Origin: Parahalioglobus pacificus
Lineage (GTDB): Bacteria; Pseudomonadota; Gammaproteobacteria; Pseudomonadales; Halieaceae
DNA length: 64,000 nucleotides
Assembly: GCF_014652275.1 (NCBI RefSeq)
Contig: NZ_BMYM01000001.1
Span: forward strand, 1,674,001-1,738,000
Direction: 5' to 3'
Part shown: positions 25,043 to 34,149 of the stretch, one piece after another
Numbering within the stretch: position 1 is the first letter of the stretch
Layout: every line of letters begins with the position of its first letter
The notes under the pieces: model-generated
The model's input: the letters and a program-made list of their open reading frames with translations, nothing else
What the model was told of the DNA's origin: nothing
Databases searched by the model: none
Translations under genes and position numbers: made by a program

Positions 25043-28000
25043 TCAAGCTCGTCCATCAATGGGCTGGGCCAAACCACGGCGTCGCCACAAGATGTAAACG
25101 GCGGGGATCACAAACAGCGTCAGCAGTACAGCGCTGAACATGCCGCCCACCATCGGGGCCGCCAGACGGCTCATCACCTCTGACCCCGTGCCACTGCCCA
25201 ACAATATGGGTAGCAGCCCGGCTATGGTCGCGCAGGCTGTCATTAGTACTGGCCGCACCCGCTTGCCAGCACCCTCTACCACCGAGCGTTCAAGGTCCTG
25301 TTGATCCAATGCCTGATTCCCACGCTGGGATTGGGTATCTGTCCAGGACTGCTCTAGATACACCAGCATGATGACACCAGTCTCTACAGCGACTCCTGCC
25401 AATGCAATGCACCCCACCCCCACTGCAATGGAGAGGTGAAAATCCATCAGATACAAGAGCCAGACGCTGCCCACCAGAGCCAGCGGTAGCAACGTAATGA
25501 GTATGGCGACGGGGACGGGCTTGCCAAAGGTCAGGTACAGCAACACGACAATGATCAGTAGCGTAAGGGGCACGACATAACTTAGTCGAGCCTTGGCACG
25601 TTCCATGTACTCATACTGGCCCGACCAAGTCAGTGAATAACCAGGCGGTAGCGTCAGGGACTCATCCAGCAGCGCTTTCGCACTTGCCACATAGCTGCCA
25701 ACATCAACACCGTCAATGTCGACAAAGGTCCAGCCATTCAATCGTGCGTTCTCGCTCTTTATACCGGGCGGCCCCTCGTCTATGGAGATGCTCGCGACAT
25801 CGCCTAGCGCGAGTGAAAGACCTCCCGGGGCGACTATGGGTAGCAACGCCAATTGTTCCGGCGAATCTCGGTATGCCTGCGGATAGCGCACATTAATGGG
25901 GTAGCGCTCAAGGCCCTCCACCGTTGACGAGACATTCATCCCGCCTATCGCAGTCGCAATGACCTGTTGAACATCTGCAATGTTAAGACCGAAGCGAGCA
26001 GCTTTGGCCCGATCAATATCCACAATAATGTAGCGTCCACCGGCCACGCGCTCGGAGAATACGGAGGCCGTGCCCGGCAATGGCGATAGCAGCTTCTCCA
26101 ACTGCTCGCCGATCTCTTGGATGGTACCCAAGTCAGGGCCCGCCACCTTGATACCCACGGGCGTCTTTATCCCGGTAGCCAGCATGTCGATGCGGGTCTT
26201 AATGGGCATCACCCACGCATTGGTCAGGCCCGGTATCTGCACTGTTGACTCCAACTCGGCCCGTAAACGCTCCGGCGTCATACCCTCACGCCACTGATCC
26301 CGCGGTTTCAGCTGGATAAAGGTTTCGATCATGGTAAGTGGTGCGGGGTCAGTGGCGGTGTCGGCCCGCCCGACCTTGCCAAACACTGTCGCTACCTCTG
26401 GCAGTGTGCTGATCAGTCTATCGGTTTGCTGCAAGAGTTGTCTCGCTTCACCCACAGATATACCGGGATAGGTGGTGGGCATGTACATCAGGTCACCCTC
26501 GTCCAGAGGCGGCATGAACTCGCTGCCCAATTGAGACAGCGGCCATAGGCTGGTTGCGCACAACACTGCGGCGGCGCCAAGCACGCTCCAGGGGTGGCGG
26601 ACAACTGATCTCAGTACGGGCTGGTAGCAGCGAATAAGCACTTTATTCACAGGATTGTCGCGCTCGGCGGCAATCCGGCCGCGGATAAAGTAGCCCATGA
26701 GTACGGGCACCAACGTGACGGCCAGCCCTGCGGCAGCAGCCATTGCGTAGCTCTTGGTAAACGCCAAGGGTGAGAACATACGCCCCTCCTGCGCCTCCAG
26801 GGTAAACACCGGCAGAAAGCTCACAGTAATGATGAGCAGGCTAAAAAACAGTGCGGGCCCCACCTCCGCCGCTGAGTCTGCGACAATGGTCCAATGGTCT
26901 TTGCCGGTCTGTTCAGCCCTTTCAAGGTGCTTGTGCATGTTCTCTATGAGCACGATGGCCCCATCCACCATGGCACCGATCGCGATCGCAATACCACCCA
27001 GTGACATGATGTTGGCGTTAAGCCCCTGCAGATGCATCACTATGAGCGCGGCCAGAATACCGATGGGCAGGCTGACGATAGCAACCAGAGAGGAGCGAAT
27101 GTGGAATAGAAAAATGGCGCAGATCAGTGCAACCAGCATGAGTTCCTCACCGAGCTTACGCCACAGATTACTCACCGATCGCTCGATCAAACCCGAGCGG
27201 TCGTACACTGTGACCACCTCTACCCCCTCAGGCAGGCTTGCCTGAAGCGTCTCTAGCCTTGCCTTTACGCCGTCGATGGTATTCAGCGCATTCTCACTGA
27301 AGCGCATCACAACAATACCGCCTACAGCTTCACCCTCGCCGTTGAGGTCAGTGACGCCACGGCGCATTTGCGGGCCGCGTATGATGTCAGCGACATCACC
27401 CAGTGAAAGGGACGTGCCTTTGTTGCTGACTCCCAGCGGTACCAGCGCGAGATCTTCCACACTGTCGATATAGCCGGAGGCGCGCACCATGTATTCGGCC
27501 TCAGCCATTTCAATGACAGAGGCGCCCACCTCCTGATTGGCGCGCTGTATGGCCATGACAACATGCGCAAGCGGGATGTTGTAAATGCGCAAGCGATCCG
27601 GATTAATGTTCACCTGATACTGGCGCACCATGCCCCCAACCGAGGCCACCTCCGATACACCGTCAACCGATTGCAGCTCGTACTTCAAGAACCAGTCTTG
27701 AAGCGCGCGCAGCTGATCAAGATCATGCCGACCTGTACGATCCACAAGACTGTAAATGTAAACCCAGCCGACACCGGTTGCGTCAGGACCCAGCTGAGGC
27801 GCTGCATTAGCTGGCAGCGAAGGCGCCACCTGGCTGAGGTATTCCAGAACGCGGCTGCGCGCCCAGTAAAGATCGGTATCCTCATCGAAAATCACGTAAA
27901 CGTACGAGTCGCCGAAGAAGGAGTATCCACGCACGGTGACTGCCCCTGGCACCGATAGCATGGCCGTCGTCAGCGGATAGGTGACCTGATCTTCGACAAC

Positions 28001-28177
28001 CTGCGGCGCCTGTCCCGGGAAGCGAGTCTTTACGATCACCTGGACGTCAGAAAGATCCGGTATCGCATCAACCGGTGTATTGCGCACCGCATACAGACCT
28101 GCCACGACCAGAAGCAGAGTGGCCAGAAGGACAAGAAACCGGTTACCCAGGGACCAACGGATTACTGCCGCTATCAT
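25043..28177 (-). CDS. cusA: CusA-type heavy-metal efflux RND transporter
   Basis: A 1044-residue inner-membrane pump that exports Cu(I)/Ag(I), driven by protons. The twelve-helix pattern with two large periplasmic loops is full length. IGAMVDGAIVLIENMHKHLE in helix 4 carries the proton-relay acidic residues of the CusA type. TRIDMLATGIKTPVGIKV holds the methionine of the periplasmic metal site; the CusA-style motif distinguishes it from CzcA (Zn/Co/Cd). LPEVATVFGKVGRADTATDP is also typical. It is the last gene of the operon and overlaps the adaptor gene by 4 nt (ATGA). The exact metal should be treated as probable, not certain. Confidence 0.93.
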   Translation of the reverse strand: MIAAVIRWSLGNRFLVLLATLLLVVAGLYAVRNTPVDAIPDLSDVQVIVKTRFPGQAPQVVEDQVTYPLTTAMLSVPGAVTVRGYSFFGDSYVYVIFDEDTDLYWARSRVLEYLSQVAPSLPANAAPQLGPDATGVGWVYIYSLVDRTGRHDLDQLRALQDWFLKYELQSVDGVSEVASVGGMVRQYQVNINPDRLRIYNIPLAHVVMAIQRANQEVGASVIEMAEAEYMVRASGYIDSVEDLALVPLGVSNKGTSLSLGDVADIIRGPQMRRGVTDLNGEGEAVGGIVVMRFSENALNTIDGVKARLETLQASLPEGVEVVTVYDRSGLIERSVSNLWRKLGEELMLVALICAIFLFHIRSSLVAIVSLPIGILAALIVMHLQGLNANIMSLGGIAIAIGAMVDGAIVLIENMHKHLERAEQTGKDHWTIVADSAAEVGPALFFSLLIITVSFLPVFTLEAQEGRMFSPLAFTKSYAMAAAAGLAVTLVPVLMGYFIRGRIAAERDNPVNKVLIRCYQPVLRSVVRHPWSVLGAAAVLCATSLWPLSQLGSEFMPPLDEGDLMYMPTTYPGISVGEARQLLQQTDRLISTLPEVATVFGKVGRADTATDPAPLTMIETFIQLKPRDQWREGMTPERLRAELESTVQIPGLTNAWVMPIKTRIDMLATGIKTPVGIKVAGPDLGTIQEIGEQLEKLLSPLPGTASVFSERVAGGRYIIVDIDRAKAARFGLNIADVQQVIATAIGGMNVSSTVEGLERYPINVRYPQAYRDSPEQLALLPIVAPGGLSLALGDVASISIDEGPPGIKSENARLNGWTFVDIDGVDVGSYVASAKALLDESLTLPPGYSLTWSGQYEYMERAKARLSYVVPLTLLIIVVLLYLTFGKPVPVAILITLLPLALVGSVWLLYLMDFHLSIAVGVGCIALAGVAVETGVIMLVYLEQSWTDTQSQRGNQALDQQDLERSVVEGAGKRVRPVLMTACATIAGLLPILLGSGTGSEVMSRLAAPMVGGMFSAVLLTLFVIPAVYILWRRRGLAQPIDGRA

Positions 28178-29409
28178 GGCTGGTCACCACTGATGCGCAT
28201 CATCTCTGCCTGTTTGGAGGACTCCGAGTCCAACAGGAACTGCGCAGCCGTAACCACAGAGTCGCCCTCTTGGAGGCCATCCAGCACTTCGATATGAGAA
28301 GTGCCTACACGTCCCGGCGTAATCGGCTGAGAGCGGTAACGACCTTCACCAAAGTCCAGTACTACTCTGGCTTCATGCCCTACGCGAATAACCGACCCCT
28401 TGGGAACCAACAAGGCCTGCTGATCGTCAGCGACATCGATAACGACCTCGGCAAACATGTGAGGTCGTAACTCTCGTGTGCCGTTGTCAAACACGAGCCG
28501 GAGCCGGAGCGTCCGGCTCATGGGGTCCAGAGCCGGGTAGACATAGTCGACGCGTCCTTCCCAATGCTTACCGGGCAGAAAATCCACGGTCATGCGCACG
28601 GGTTGATCCGGTTCTATCAACGCAGCCTGCTGGGCAAACACCTCCGCCTCTACCCAAACAGTATCCAGGGCGCCAATCGACATCAGCGTGGTCTCAGGGT
28701 GTACAAAAAAACCTTCCCGGATCGCGAGTTCATCGACAACACCGCTTTGCGGCGCAGCAAATATCACAGTTTGCTGCACTGCCTTGTCCTCACGCAGGGT
28801 TGCCAGCTGCGATGCTGGCAGCTGCAGTGCTTTCAGTCTGTCCTCGGCGGCACGAATAAGAGACGCACTGTTGCGCTTGAGCGCTAGCAGGTATTCCTCC
28901 TGCGCGGACACCAGTGCTGGTGAGTACAACTCATACAGTGGCTGACCTGCCTTAACCTCATCACCTTCCGCGGTCACAGCCAGCTTTTCTATCCAGCCTT
29001 CAATGCGCGGATGAATATGAATCAGGGTGTCTTCGTTGTAAGTGACCAATCCAACCGTGCGTACTTCCTCGGCAAGAACACCCTTGGCAACCTCCTCCGA
29101 TCGTACCCCGAGGTTATTAGCGACCGCGGATGAAATGCGCACGGTGCCCGACTCATCGGAAGACGCATCTTTGTCAGCAAAGACTGGGACCAGATCCATA
29201 CCCATGGGTGACTTTCCGGGACCATCACGACGGTAGCTAGGGTCCATAGGCGCCACCCAGTAAAGCGGGGCGTCCGACCCCTGACCTTCCTCCACCTCCA
29301 TGGTATGAGCTGCGTGATGATCCGCAGTGCCACCAACCAGATACAGGCCCGCCGCACCAAGGCCAATACCCAAACACAGTGTTAGAACCAGTTTCATTGA
29401 AGTGTTCAT
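28174..29409 (-). CDS. cusB: CusB-type periplasmic adaptor with metal-binding N-domain
   Basis: A 411-residue membrane fusion protein. Residues 1-27 are a signal or anchor sequence. A heavy-metal-binding domain follows at residues 50-76 (YWVAPMDPSYRR, then GKSPMGMDLVPV), with methionines that suit Cu(I)/Ag(I). The hairpin and lipoyl parts (GWIEKLAVTAEGDEVKAGQPLYELYSP and FAAPQSGVVDELAIREG) and the beta-barrel (DQPVRMTVDFLPGKHWEG) follow in the usual order. It bridges the RND pump and the TolC-like channel. It overlaps both neighbours by 4 nt, so the three proteins are probably made in fixed ratio. Confidence 0.92.
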   Translation of the reverse strand: MNTSMKLVLTLCLGIGLGAAGLYLVGGTADHHAAHTMEVEEGQGSDAPLYWVAPMDPSYRRDGPGKSPMGMDLVPVFADKDASSDESGTVRISSAVANNLGVRSEEVAKGVLAEEVRTVGLVTYNEDTLIHIHPRIEGWIEKLAVTAEGDEVKAGQPLYELYSPALVSAQEEYLLALKRNSASLIRAAEDRLKALQLPASQLATLREDKAVQQTVIFAAPQSGVVDELAIREGFFVHPETTLMSIGALDTVWVEAEVFAQQAALIEPDQPVRMTVDFLPGKHWEGRVDYVYPALDPMSRTLRLRLVFDNGTRELRPHMFAEVVIDVADDQQALLVPKGSVIRVGHEARVVLDFGEGRYRSQPITPGRVGTSHIEVLDGLQEGDSVVTAAQFLLDSESSKQAEMMRISGDQP

Positions 29410-30731
29410 GGCTGCAATCTCCCCGCCACCAGGATGTAATTCAGGTCGTTGATAACCAGCAGCCGCTGCACGTCAATATCCAAGGCATCGATTTTGGCGT
29501 TCAACTCAGCGATCCTGGAGCGCACCACTTCGGCAAAGTCTCCATTGTCACTGGTGTAAGCTGCGAGTGCGGCCTCAGTCTGTTCTCCCATTTCTCGCAG
29601 CAAACGCTGGTCATACAGCGCTCGTCGCTTATCCAGGGTCTCCAGCCGTGCGCGCGCGGACTCGTGTCTAGCTAGGAGATCCCGAAGAAGAAGCGCCCGG
29701 TCCGTCTCACGGGCGGCGGCGAGCGCCGCCGCTGAGCGCACTTGCTGGTCCTGTCGATGCTCCGTAAAAACAGGCAGGTCAAAGGCAACGCCCAAGGAGA
29801 AAAAGTCGGCCCTATCACCAGCCAGTGGGTCATCGTCGCGATAGCCATAGCTGGCATCCAATCGCCACTGGGGCTTGTAGCTTTCCTCCGCTAGCGCCAC
29901 ACCTTTGCGACTGGCATCAATATCCGTATCCAGTGCTTTAACGGCAGGATGCGCCAACAACAGATCTCTGACCTCAGACGAATCACCACCCTGCCCCGCG
30001 GCTACAGATGTCGGTGGCTGAAGCTGTGGCGCACGAGACAGCGCGAGCGCCGGAACCTCGCCTTCGGTTTGCCACTCTGACACCGCCCGATCAGGCAGCA
30101 ACCAACGCGATAACAGTGCCCTCTGCCCTAGGGCCCGCTCGTTCAGTTGTGCGAGACGATCATCAAGACGCGTTAGCTCCAGCTGCGCGCGCACTAGATC
30201 CTGCTGCCGAGTCTCCCCCAGCGCTGCTGTGTATCTGGCTTCAGCGATACCTGATAACTGCTGAAAGAGACCGCGATCGTTCTCAATGAGGTGAATACTG
30301 GCTTGACTCTGATAAGCCGCCAACCATGTTGACGTTAAGGCGTGCCGGATTTTCGCTTCGCGATCACTGCGCTGATGCGGAAACACATCGCTGCGCAGTT
30401 GCAGCCGTTCCTGACGCAGCGCACGGGTGTCCCCACGCGGCAATACCTGCGAAACCCCTACGCGAAACTGCGTCATGGGCTCCTGATCAAAATCAAAGGT
30501 ATCCGTTGGCAGATTTGCCAAACCCATGCTGATAACGGGGTCGGGCAGTGCCGAGGCAGCGACACTGTCAGCCAGCGTCGCCTCCTGCCGCGCCGCATTC
30601 CCGCGCAACCACGGGTCATCGGCAACGGCTGCTCGCACAGCCGACTCAAGGTCTAGCTCTGCCGCCGCAAGACTACAGATACTCATGGCCCACAGCGCAA
30701 TCACACTACGCGTAGCAATTAGTTTAATCAT
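29406..30731 (-). CDS. CusC-like TolC-family outer-membrane channel
   Basis: A 441-residue TolC-family protein with a signal peptide that ends near LAAAE. The rest is mostly long coiled-coil helices. It shows the two-fold repeat of the family: ALPDPVISMGLANLPTDTF in the first half and SYKPQWRLDASYGYRDDDPLAGDRADFFSLG in the second. The latter is common in metal-efflux channels. The ATG at 30731 is preferred over one 24 nt upstream because the signal peptide then starts normally. No N-terminal lipid Cys is present, unlike E. coli CusC. It overlaps the adaptor gene by 4 nt. Confidence 0.9.
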   Translation of the reverse strand: MIKLIATRSVIALWAMSICSLAAAELDLESAVRAAVADDPWLRGNAARQEATLADSVAASALPDPVISMGLANLPTDTFDFDQEPMTQFRVGVSQVLPRGDTRALRQERLQLRSDVFPHQRSDREAKIRHALTSTWLAAYQSQASIHLIENDRGLFQQLSGIAEARYTAALGETRQQDLVRAQLELTRLDDRLAQLNERALGQRALLSRWLLPDRAVSEWQTEGEVPALALSRAPQLQPPTSVAAGQGGDSSEVRDLLLAHPAVKALDTDIDASRKGVALAEESYKPQWRLDASYGYRDDDPLAGDRADFFSLGVAFDLPVFTEHRQDQQVRSAAALAAARETDRALLLRDLLARHESARARLETLDKRRALYDQRLLREMGEQTEAALAAYTSDNGDFAEVVRSRIAELNAKIDALDIDVQRLLVINDLNYILVAGRLQP

Positions 30732-30825
30732 CGAACTCGCTCGCTGGTCACCCATTCGGGGCGACCGAAATCATTTGACGTTGGAAAGACTCTGGTGCGC
30801 GAACTGAGGGCGCACCTATCCCGTG

Positions 30826-31197
30826 TCAGGCAAGAGGGGGCGGACGGTAGAGTTGGCTGGGATAGATCGGCGCAACACCGAGTGCGCCTTGGGCCGGAGG
30901 GGAATAGCCGTTGGAAGCCTCTTGAAAAGACGGGGTCGAAACAGCGACGGTGAAGCTCAGACAACCACTCAGACTGCAGTAGCCGCCATCGCAGCAGCGC
31001 TCTCCAGACGCCTCGTCAATTGCGGGCACATCCGGACCTGGCGCCTCGTGATGCATGCCATGGTGCGCATGTGGACCCTCGCCATGCTGAGAATCTGGAT
31101 CGATCGCCATATCACAGGGTAGCGCGGACGCCGCGACGGCCTGAAAGGCAAGCAGCAACGAAAGTACCAGCGATGGAATTTGGCGGAACCAGGTCAT
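30826..31197 (-). CDS. Small exported His/Cys/Met-rich protein leading the copper operon
   Basis: A 123-residue protein with a signal peptide (cleavage near ASA-LP). The mature part has a His/Met cluster (PHAHHGMHHE) and four cysteines (CCDGGYC, then C in SLSGC). These are good soft-metal ligands. The tail ends with a YRPPPL motif, a hallmark of small proteins coded ahead of copper RND operons. It probably binds Cu(I) or Ag(I) in the periplasm and hands it to the pump, but no family is certain. It lies 94 nt upstream of the TolC-like gene on the same strand. A TATAAT box sits just before its ATG. Confidence 0.65.
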   Translation of the reverse strand: MTWFRQIPSLVLSLLLAFQAVAASALPCDMAIDPDSQHGEGPHAHHGMHHEAPGPDVPAIDEASGERCCDGGYCSLSGCLSFTVAVSTPSFQEASNGYSPPAQGALGVAPIYPSQLYRPPPLA

Positions 31198-31203
31198 GCT
31201 CAA

Positions 31204-31233
31204 ATTATAGCCTCACCTTACCCACGATCTCCA
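31204..31233 (-). promoter_or_regulatory. Promoter for the copper efflux operon, possibly leaderless
   Basis: Reading leftwards, TGGAGA and a perfect TATAAT are 18 bp apart. The -10 box ends 7 nt before the ATG at 31197, so the expected transcript start coincides with the initiation codon and the mRNA would be leaderless. No CueR- or CusR-type dyad was recognised in this gap. Confidence 0.5.
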
Positions 31234-31782
31234 TCAGCGGCGATTACCGCCATTGATAGGCCGCATCAGCTGCGAATTGCCGCCGGCGACCGGCACAGTG
31301 GGTTGGACAGGGTATGGTGGTCTTGCGATCGGGTGCTCAGGTTTGGGTAGATATCCGGGGCGCCAGGGCGGCTTCCCGGGGCGTACTGGACGCCCGTAAA
31401 CCGGCGCGCTATAGACTGGCCAGACATTCACGTAATCGGGATAGGGTTCGCTGTAGGTCTGCGGAGACTGCTGGCTGGATTCTGCATTGATCTGCCTGAG
31501 CTCGGCCCGGTGCCTCTCTCTCTCCTGGCGGTCAGCCACCATTCTGTCGGTACTCTCTCGCATCGCATCCAGATTTTGCAGGTACGCGTTGGGGTCCTGT
31601 GCGGTCTGCGCCTGAATGCGCATTTCTTCAGCCTCGACGCTGGCATCCGGCGGTGTGTCGGAAAAGGTCACTACCCCGTTCTCATCCACATGGCGATAAA
31701 CCGTCGTCTGAGCAACGCACACCGCACTGAGCGTGAGCAGCATTAGCGCAAGGCCAGATGGTAATGAAAGAAGCGCGTTCAT
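31234..31782 (-). CDS. DUF4124 domain protein with proline-rich tail
   Basis: A 182-residue exported protein. After a signal peptide ending near VCVAQ comes the DUF4124 domain: TVYRHVDENGVVTFSDTPP, followed by a charged helix with a coiled-coil look (residues 55-110). The C-terminal 70 residues are rich in Pro, Tyr, Gly and Arg, as in PYPDYVNVWPVYSAPVYG, and could extend through or along the cell wall. The family function is unknown. A GTG one codon before the ATG at 31782 could also be used. It is just upstream of the copper operon promoter; no functional link is implied. Confidence 0.75.
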   Translation of the reverse strand: MNALLSLPSGLALMLLTLSAVCVAQTTVYRHVDENGVVTFSDTPPDASVEAEEMRIQAQTAQDPNAYLQNLDAMRESTDRMVADRQERERHRAELRQINAESSQQSPQTYSEPYPDYVNVWPVYSAPVYGRPVRPGKPPWRPGYLPKPEHPIARPPYPVQPTVPVAGGNSQLMRPINGGNRR

Positions 31783-31895
31783 CACTGAAGTATAGAACAG
31801 TTAAACCCAAAGACCGCGGACAGTGATAGAGTCCAGCCCAAGGCGCGTACCTATCAAGCTTCCGTCATTAGCGGTAACAGGATCGAACACAACTA

Positions 31896-32807
31896 ATGTC
31901 AGACTTCTACAGCCAGTACGAATACTGGATCGCGGCAACCCAGTTGCTGCTTGCCATGCTGGGCATGGGTGCCACATTGCGCGTGCGTGACTTCGCCGCC
32001 GTGGCCAAGGCCCCTTGGGCCATCACTGTGGGCTGCGTGCTGCAAATTATTGTTGTGCCCCTGATCGCGGCCTTGTTCCTAAGATTTTTGCCGCTGGAGC
32101 CGGGCGTAGCGATTGGATTGGCCCTTTGCGCGGCCATCCCCGGAGGCACACTCTCCAATATCTTCACCTTCCTGGGACGCGGGCATGTGGCACTGTCGAT
32201 CGCGCTGACCGGCGTCACCACCCTAGCCTGCCTGGTAACAACACCCTTCGTGCTCAGCCTGCTTATCAGCCAGCACATGCCCGCGGACTTTACGATGCCT
32301 GCGGCCCAGATCGCCCGAGAAATTACCTTGATCCTGTTGCTGCCACTCATTGCCGGCATGGTACTGCTGCAAGCTGCACCGGCTATCGCCCCTCGCTTCT
32401 CCAAGATTTGCATTCGCGGATCATTGTTCTTCGTCCTCGTCATCGTGGTGGGTGCTACCGCCTCAGGACGGGTGGATATCCCTCGCTTCGGGCTCTACAA
32501 CTTCGCCGTGGTGATGGGCTTTATGTTCGCACTTTGTGCGCTTTCGCTAATGTTACCCCGTCTGCTCAAGCTGTCGTCCCGAGACACCACCGCAATCAAC
32601 ATTGAGATCACGGTGCGCAACGGTAATCTGGGCTTGCTGATCAAGGCCTCCATGTTCCCGGCGGTACTGGGGGCCACCGACCCCATTGGAGACGCCATAC
32701 TGTTTACGGTGTTGATCTATGGCGGGGCCGCGCTGTTGGTCGGGCTGGGACAAATCTATGTTCATCGCTGGCTGAATCGAAATGCGCCAATGAGCTATCC
32801 CGCCTAG
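31896..32807 (+). CDS. Bile acid:sodium symporter (BASS) family transporter
   Basis: A 303-residue membrane protein with nine to ten hydrophobic segments in the BASS pattern. The signature CAAIPGGTLSNIFTFLGRG in the first half and IEITVRNGNLGLLIKASMF in the second are the two crossed-helix motifs where Na+ and substrate bind. The family imports organic anions such as bile salts, pantoate, pyruvate or keto acids with sodium. The substrate here is unknown. A weak AGGA lies 15 nt upstream of the ATG. No enzyme gene is directly coupled to it. Confidence 0.9.
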   Translation: MSDFYSQYEYWIAATQLLLAMLGMGATLRVRDFAAVAKAPWAITVGCVLQIIVVPLIAALFLRFLPLEPGVAIGLALCAAIPGGTLSNIFTFLGRGHVALSIALTGVTTLACLVTTPFVLSLLISQHMPADFTMPAAQIAREITLILLLPLIAGMVLLQAAPAIAPRFSKICIRGSLFFVLVIVVGATASGRVDIPRFGLYNFAVVMGFMFALCALSLMLPRLLKLSSRDTTAINIEITVRNGNLGLLIKASMFPAVLGATDPIGDAILFTVLIYGGAALLVGLGQIYVHRWLNRNAPMSYPA

Positions 32808-32920
32808 GCAAGCAGGATAATCCATCGCGGCTGTGATCCAGCCGCGTCGACCGAATCGTAACTTGCCCACCACTCATCTCGGGACTACATTACAGCCCCC
32901 CTACAAAAAGAGTCGACATC

Positions 32921-34096
32921 ATGGCTGAGAGCAGAGAAAACGATATTGTCATTTACGGCGCCACTGGCTTCACCGGCAAGCTGGTTGCAGAGTACATGGT
33001 TGAAAAGCAGGGCCATGGACTTCGGTGGGCGATGGCCGGCCGCAGCGCCGACAAGTTGGCCGCGGTTAGGGACGAATTAGGCGCTCCCGCTGATACGCCG
33101 CTCATCGTTGCTGATGCCAGCGATCCGGCTTCTATCAAGGCAATGGCGGGCAGCACTCGCTGCGTAGTAACAACCGTAGGCCCCTACCAGATGTACGGCA
33201 CTCCCCTAGTGGCCGCTTGCGCCGAGTTGGGCACCCACTATGTCGACCTCACGGGTGAACCCGGCTGGATGCACGAAACCATTGCGACATTCAGTGACCA
33301 CGCGAAGGCCAGCGGTGCTCGCATCGTGCATAGCTGCGGTTTCGACTCCATTCCCTTCGACCTCGGCGTGCTCTATCTGCAGAACATCGCCCAGGAGAAG
33401 TTCGGCAAGCCCTGCCAGTCGGTCAAAGCCCGCGTGCGTTCCATGAACGGTGAGTTCTCCGGTGGCACCGCCGCCTCACTGAATGCCACTGAGGCAGCAG
33501 TGGGCGAAAACCCCGACCTACTGAACGTACTCTTGGATCCCTTCTCGCTGACCGAGGGCTTTACTGGCCCCGCACAGCCGGCCGACAACAAGCCCATGGA
33601 AGACCCCGATATGGACGGCGCCTGGGTGGCACCTTTCATCATGGCAATCATCAACAGCAAGAATGTACACCGCTCCAATGCCTTGATGGGCCACCCGTAC
33701 GGTGAGGACTTCACCTACAACGAGATGATGTTCACCGGGCCTGGCGATAACGGCAAGGCCGCCGCTGAGTTTGTGGCCAGCCACAATCCCCTGCAGGGCG
33801 AACACGCCCCTGCGCCGGGTACTGGCCCCTCCAAAGAGGCACGTGAGAACGGCAACTACGACATTCTGTTTATCGGTAAGACAGCTGACGGCGATGAAAT
33901 CCGCTGTGCCGTCAGCGGCGATCTGGATCCCGGTTACGGCTCCACATCGCGCATGCTGGCCGAAAGCGCCGTATGCCTGATTGAAGAATCAGCAGATCTT
34001 GCTGGTGGACTTTACACCCCTGCGCCTGCCATGGGTGAGAAGCTCATCAAGCGCTTGGTGGACCACGCCGGTCTCACCTTCAAACAGGAAGCCTGA
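32921..34096 (+). CDS. Saccharopine dehydrogenase-like / trans-acting enoyl reductase family
   Basis: A 391-residue NAD(P)-binding protein. DIVIYGATGFTGKLVAEYM holds a GxTGxTG Rossmann loop, and MAGRSADKLAAVRDELG gives the ribose-binding arginine typical of NADPH preference. GYPQM-like strands (TVGPYQMYGTPLV) and YVDLTGEPGWM match the trans-acting enoyl reductase family. In mycobacteria this family acts with polyketide synthases on phthiocerol lipids; other members reduce lipid-type substrates. True saccharopine chemistry is unlikely. The substrate is unknown. A barrel-type outer-membrane protein follows 53 nt later. Confidence 0.85.
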   Translation: MAESRENDIVIYGATGFTGKLVAEYMVEKQGHGLRWAMAGRSADKLAAVRDELGAPADTPLIVADASDPASIKAMAGSTRCVVTTVGPYQMYGTPLVAACAELGTHYVDLTGEPGWMHETIATFSDHAKASGARIVHSCGFDSIPFDLGVLYLQNIAQEKFGKPCQSVKARVRSMNGEFSGGTAASLNATEAAVGENPDLLNVLLDPFSLTEGFTGPAQPADNKPMEDPDMDGAWVAPFIMAIINSKNVHRSNALMGHPYGEDFTYNEMMFTGPGDNGKAAAEFVASHNPLQGEHAPAPGTGPSKEARENGNYDILFIGKTADGDEIRCAVSGDLDPGYGSTSRMLAESAVCLIEESADLAGGLYTPAPAMGEKLIKRLVDHAGLTFKQEA

Positions 34097-34149
34097 TCTG
34101 GCCGGCCGAATGGCGCGTAACAGCAGCGAATTCTCACTGTATATGCCCC

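Noticed and set aside
31204-31233. MerR-type (CueR) copper promoter
   Set aside because: The -35/-10 spacing is 18 bp, not 19-20, and no dyad lies between the boxes.
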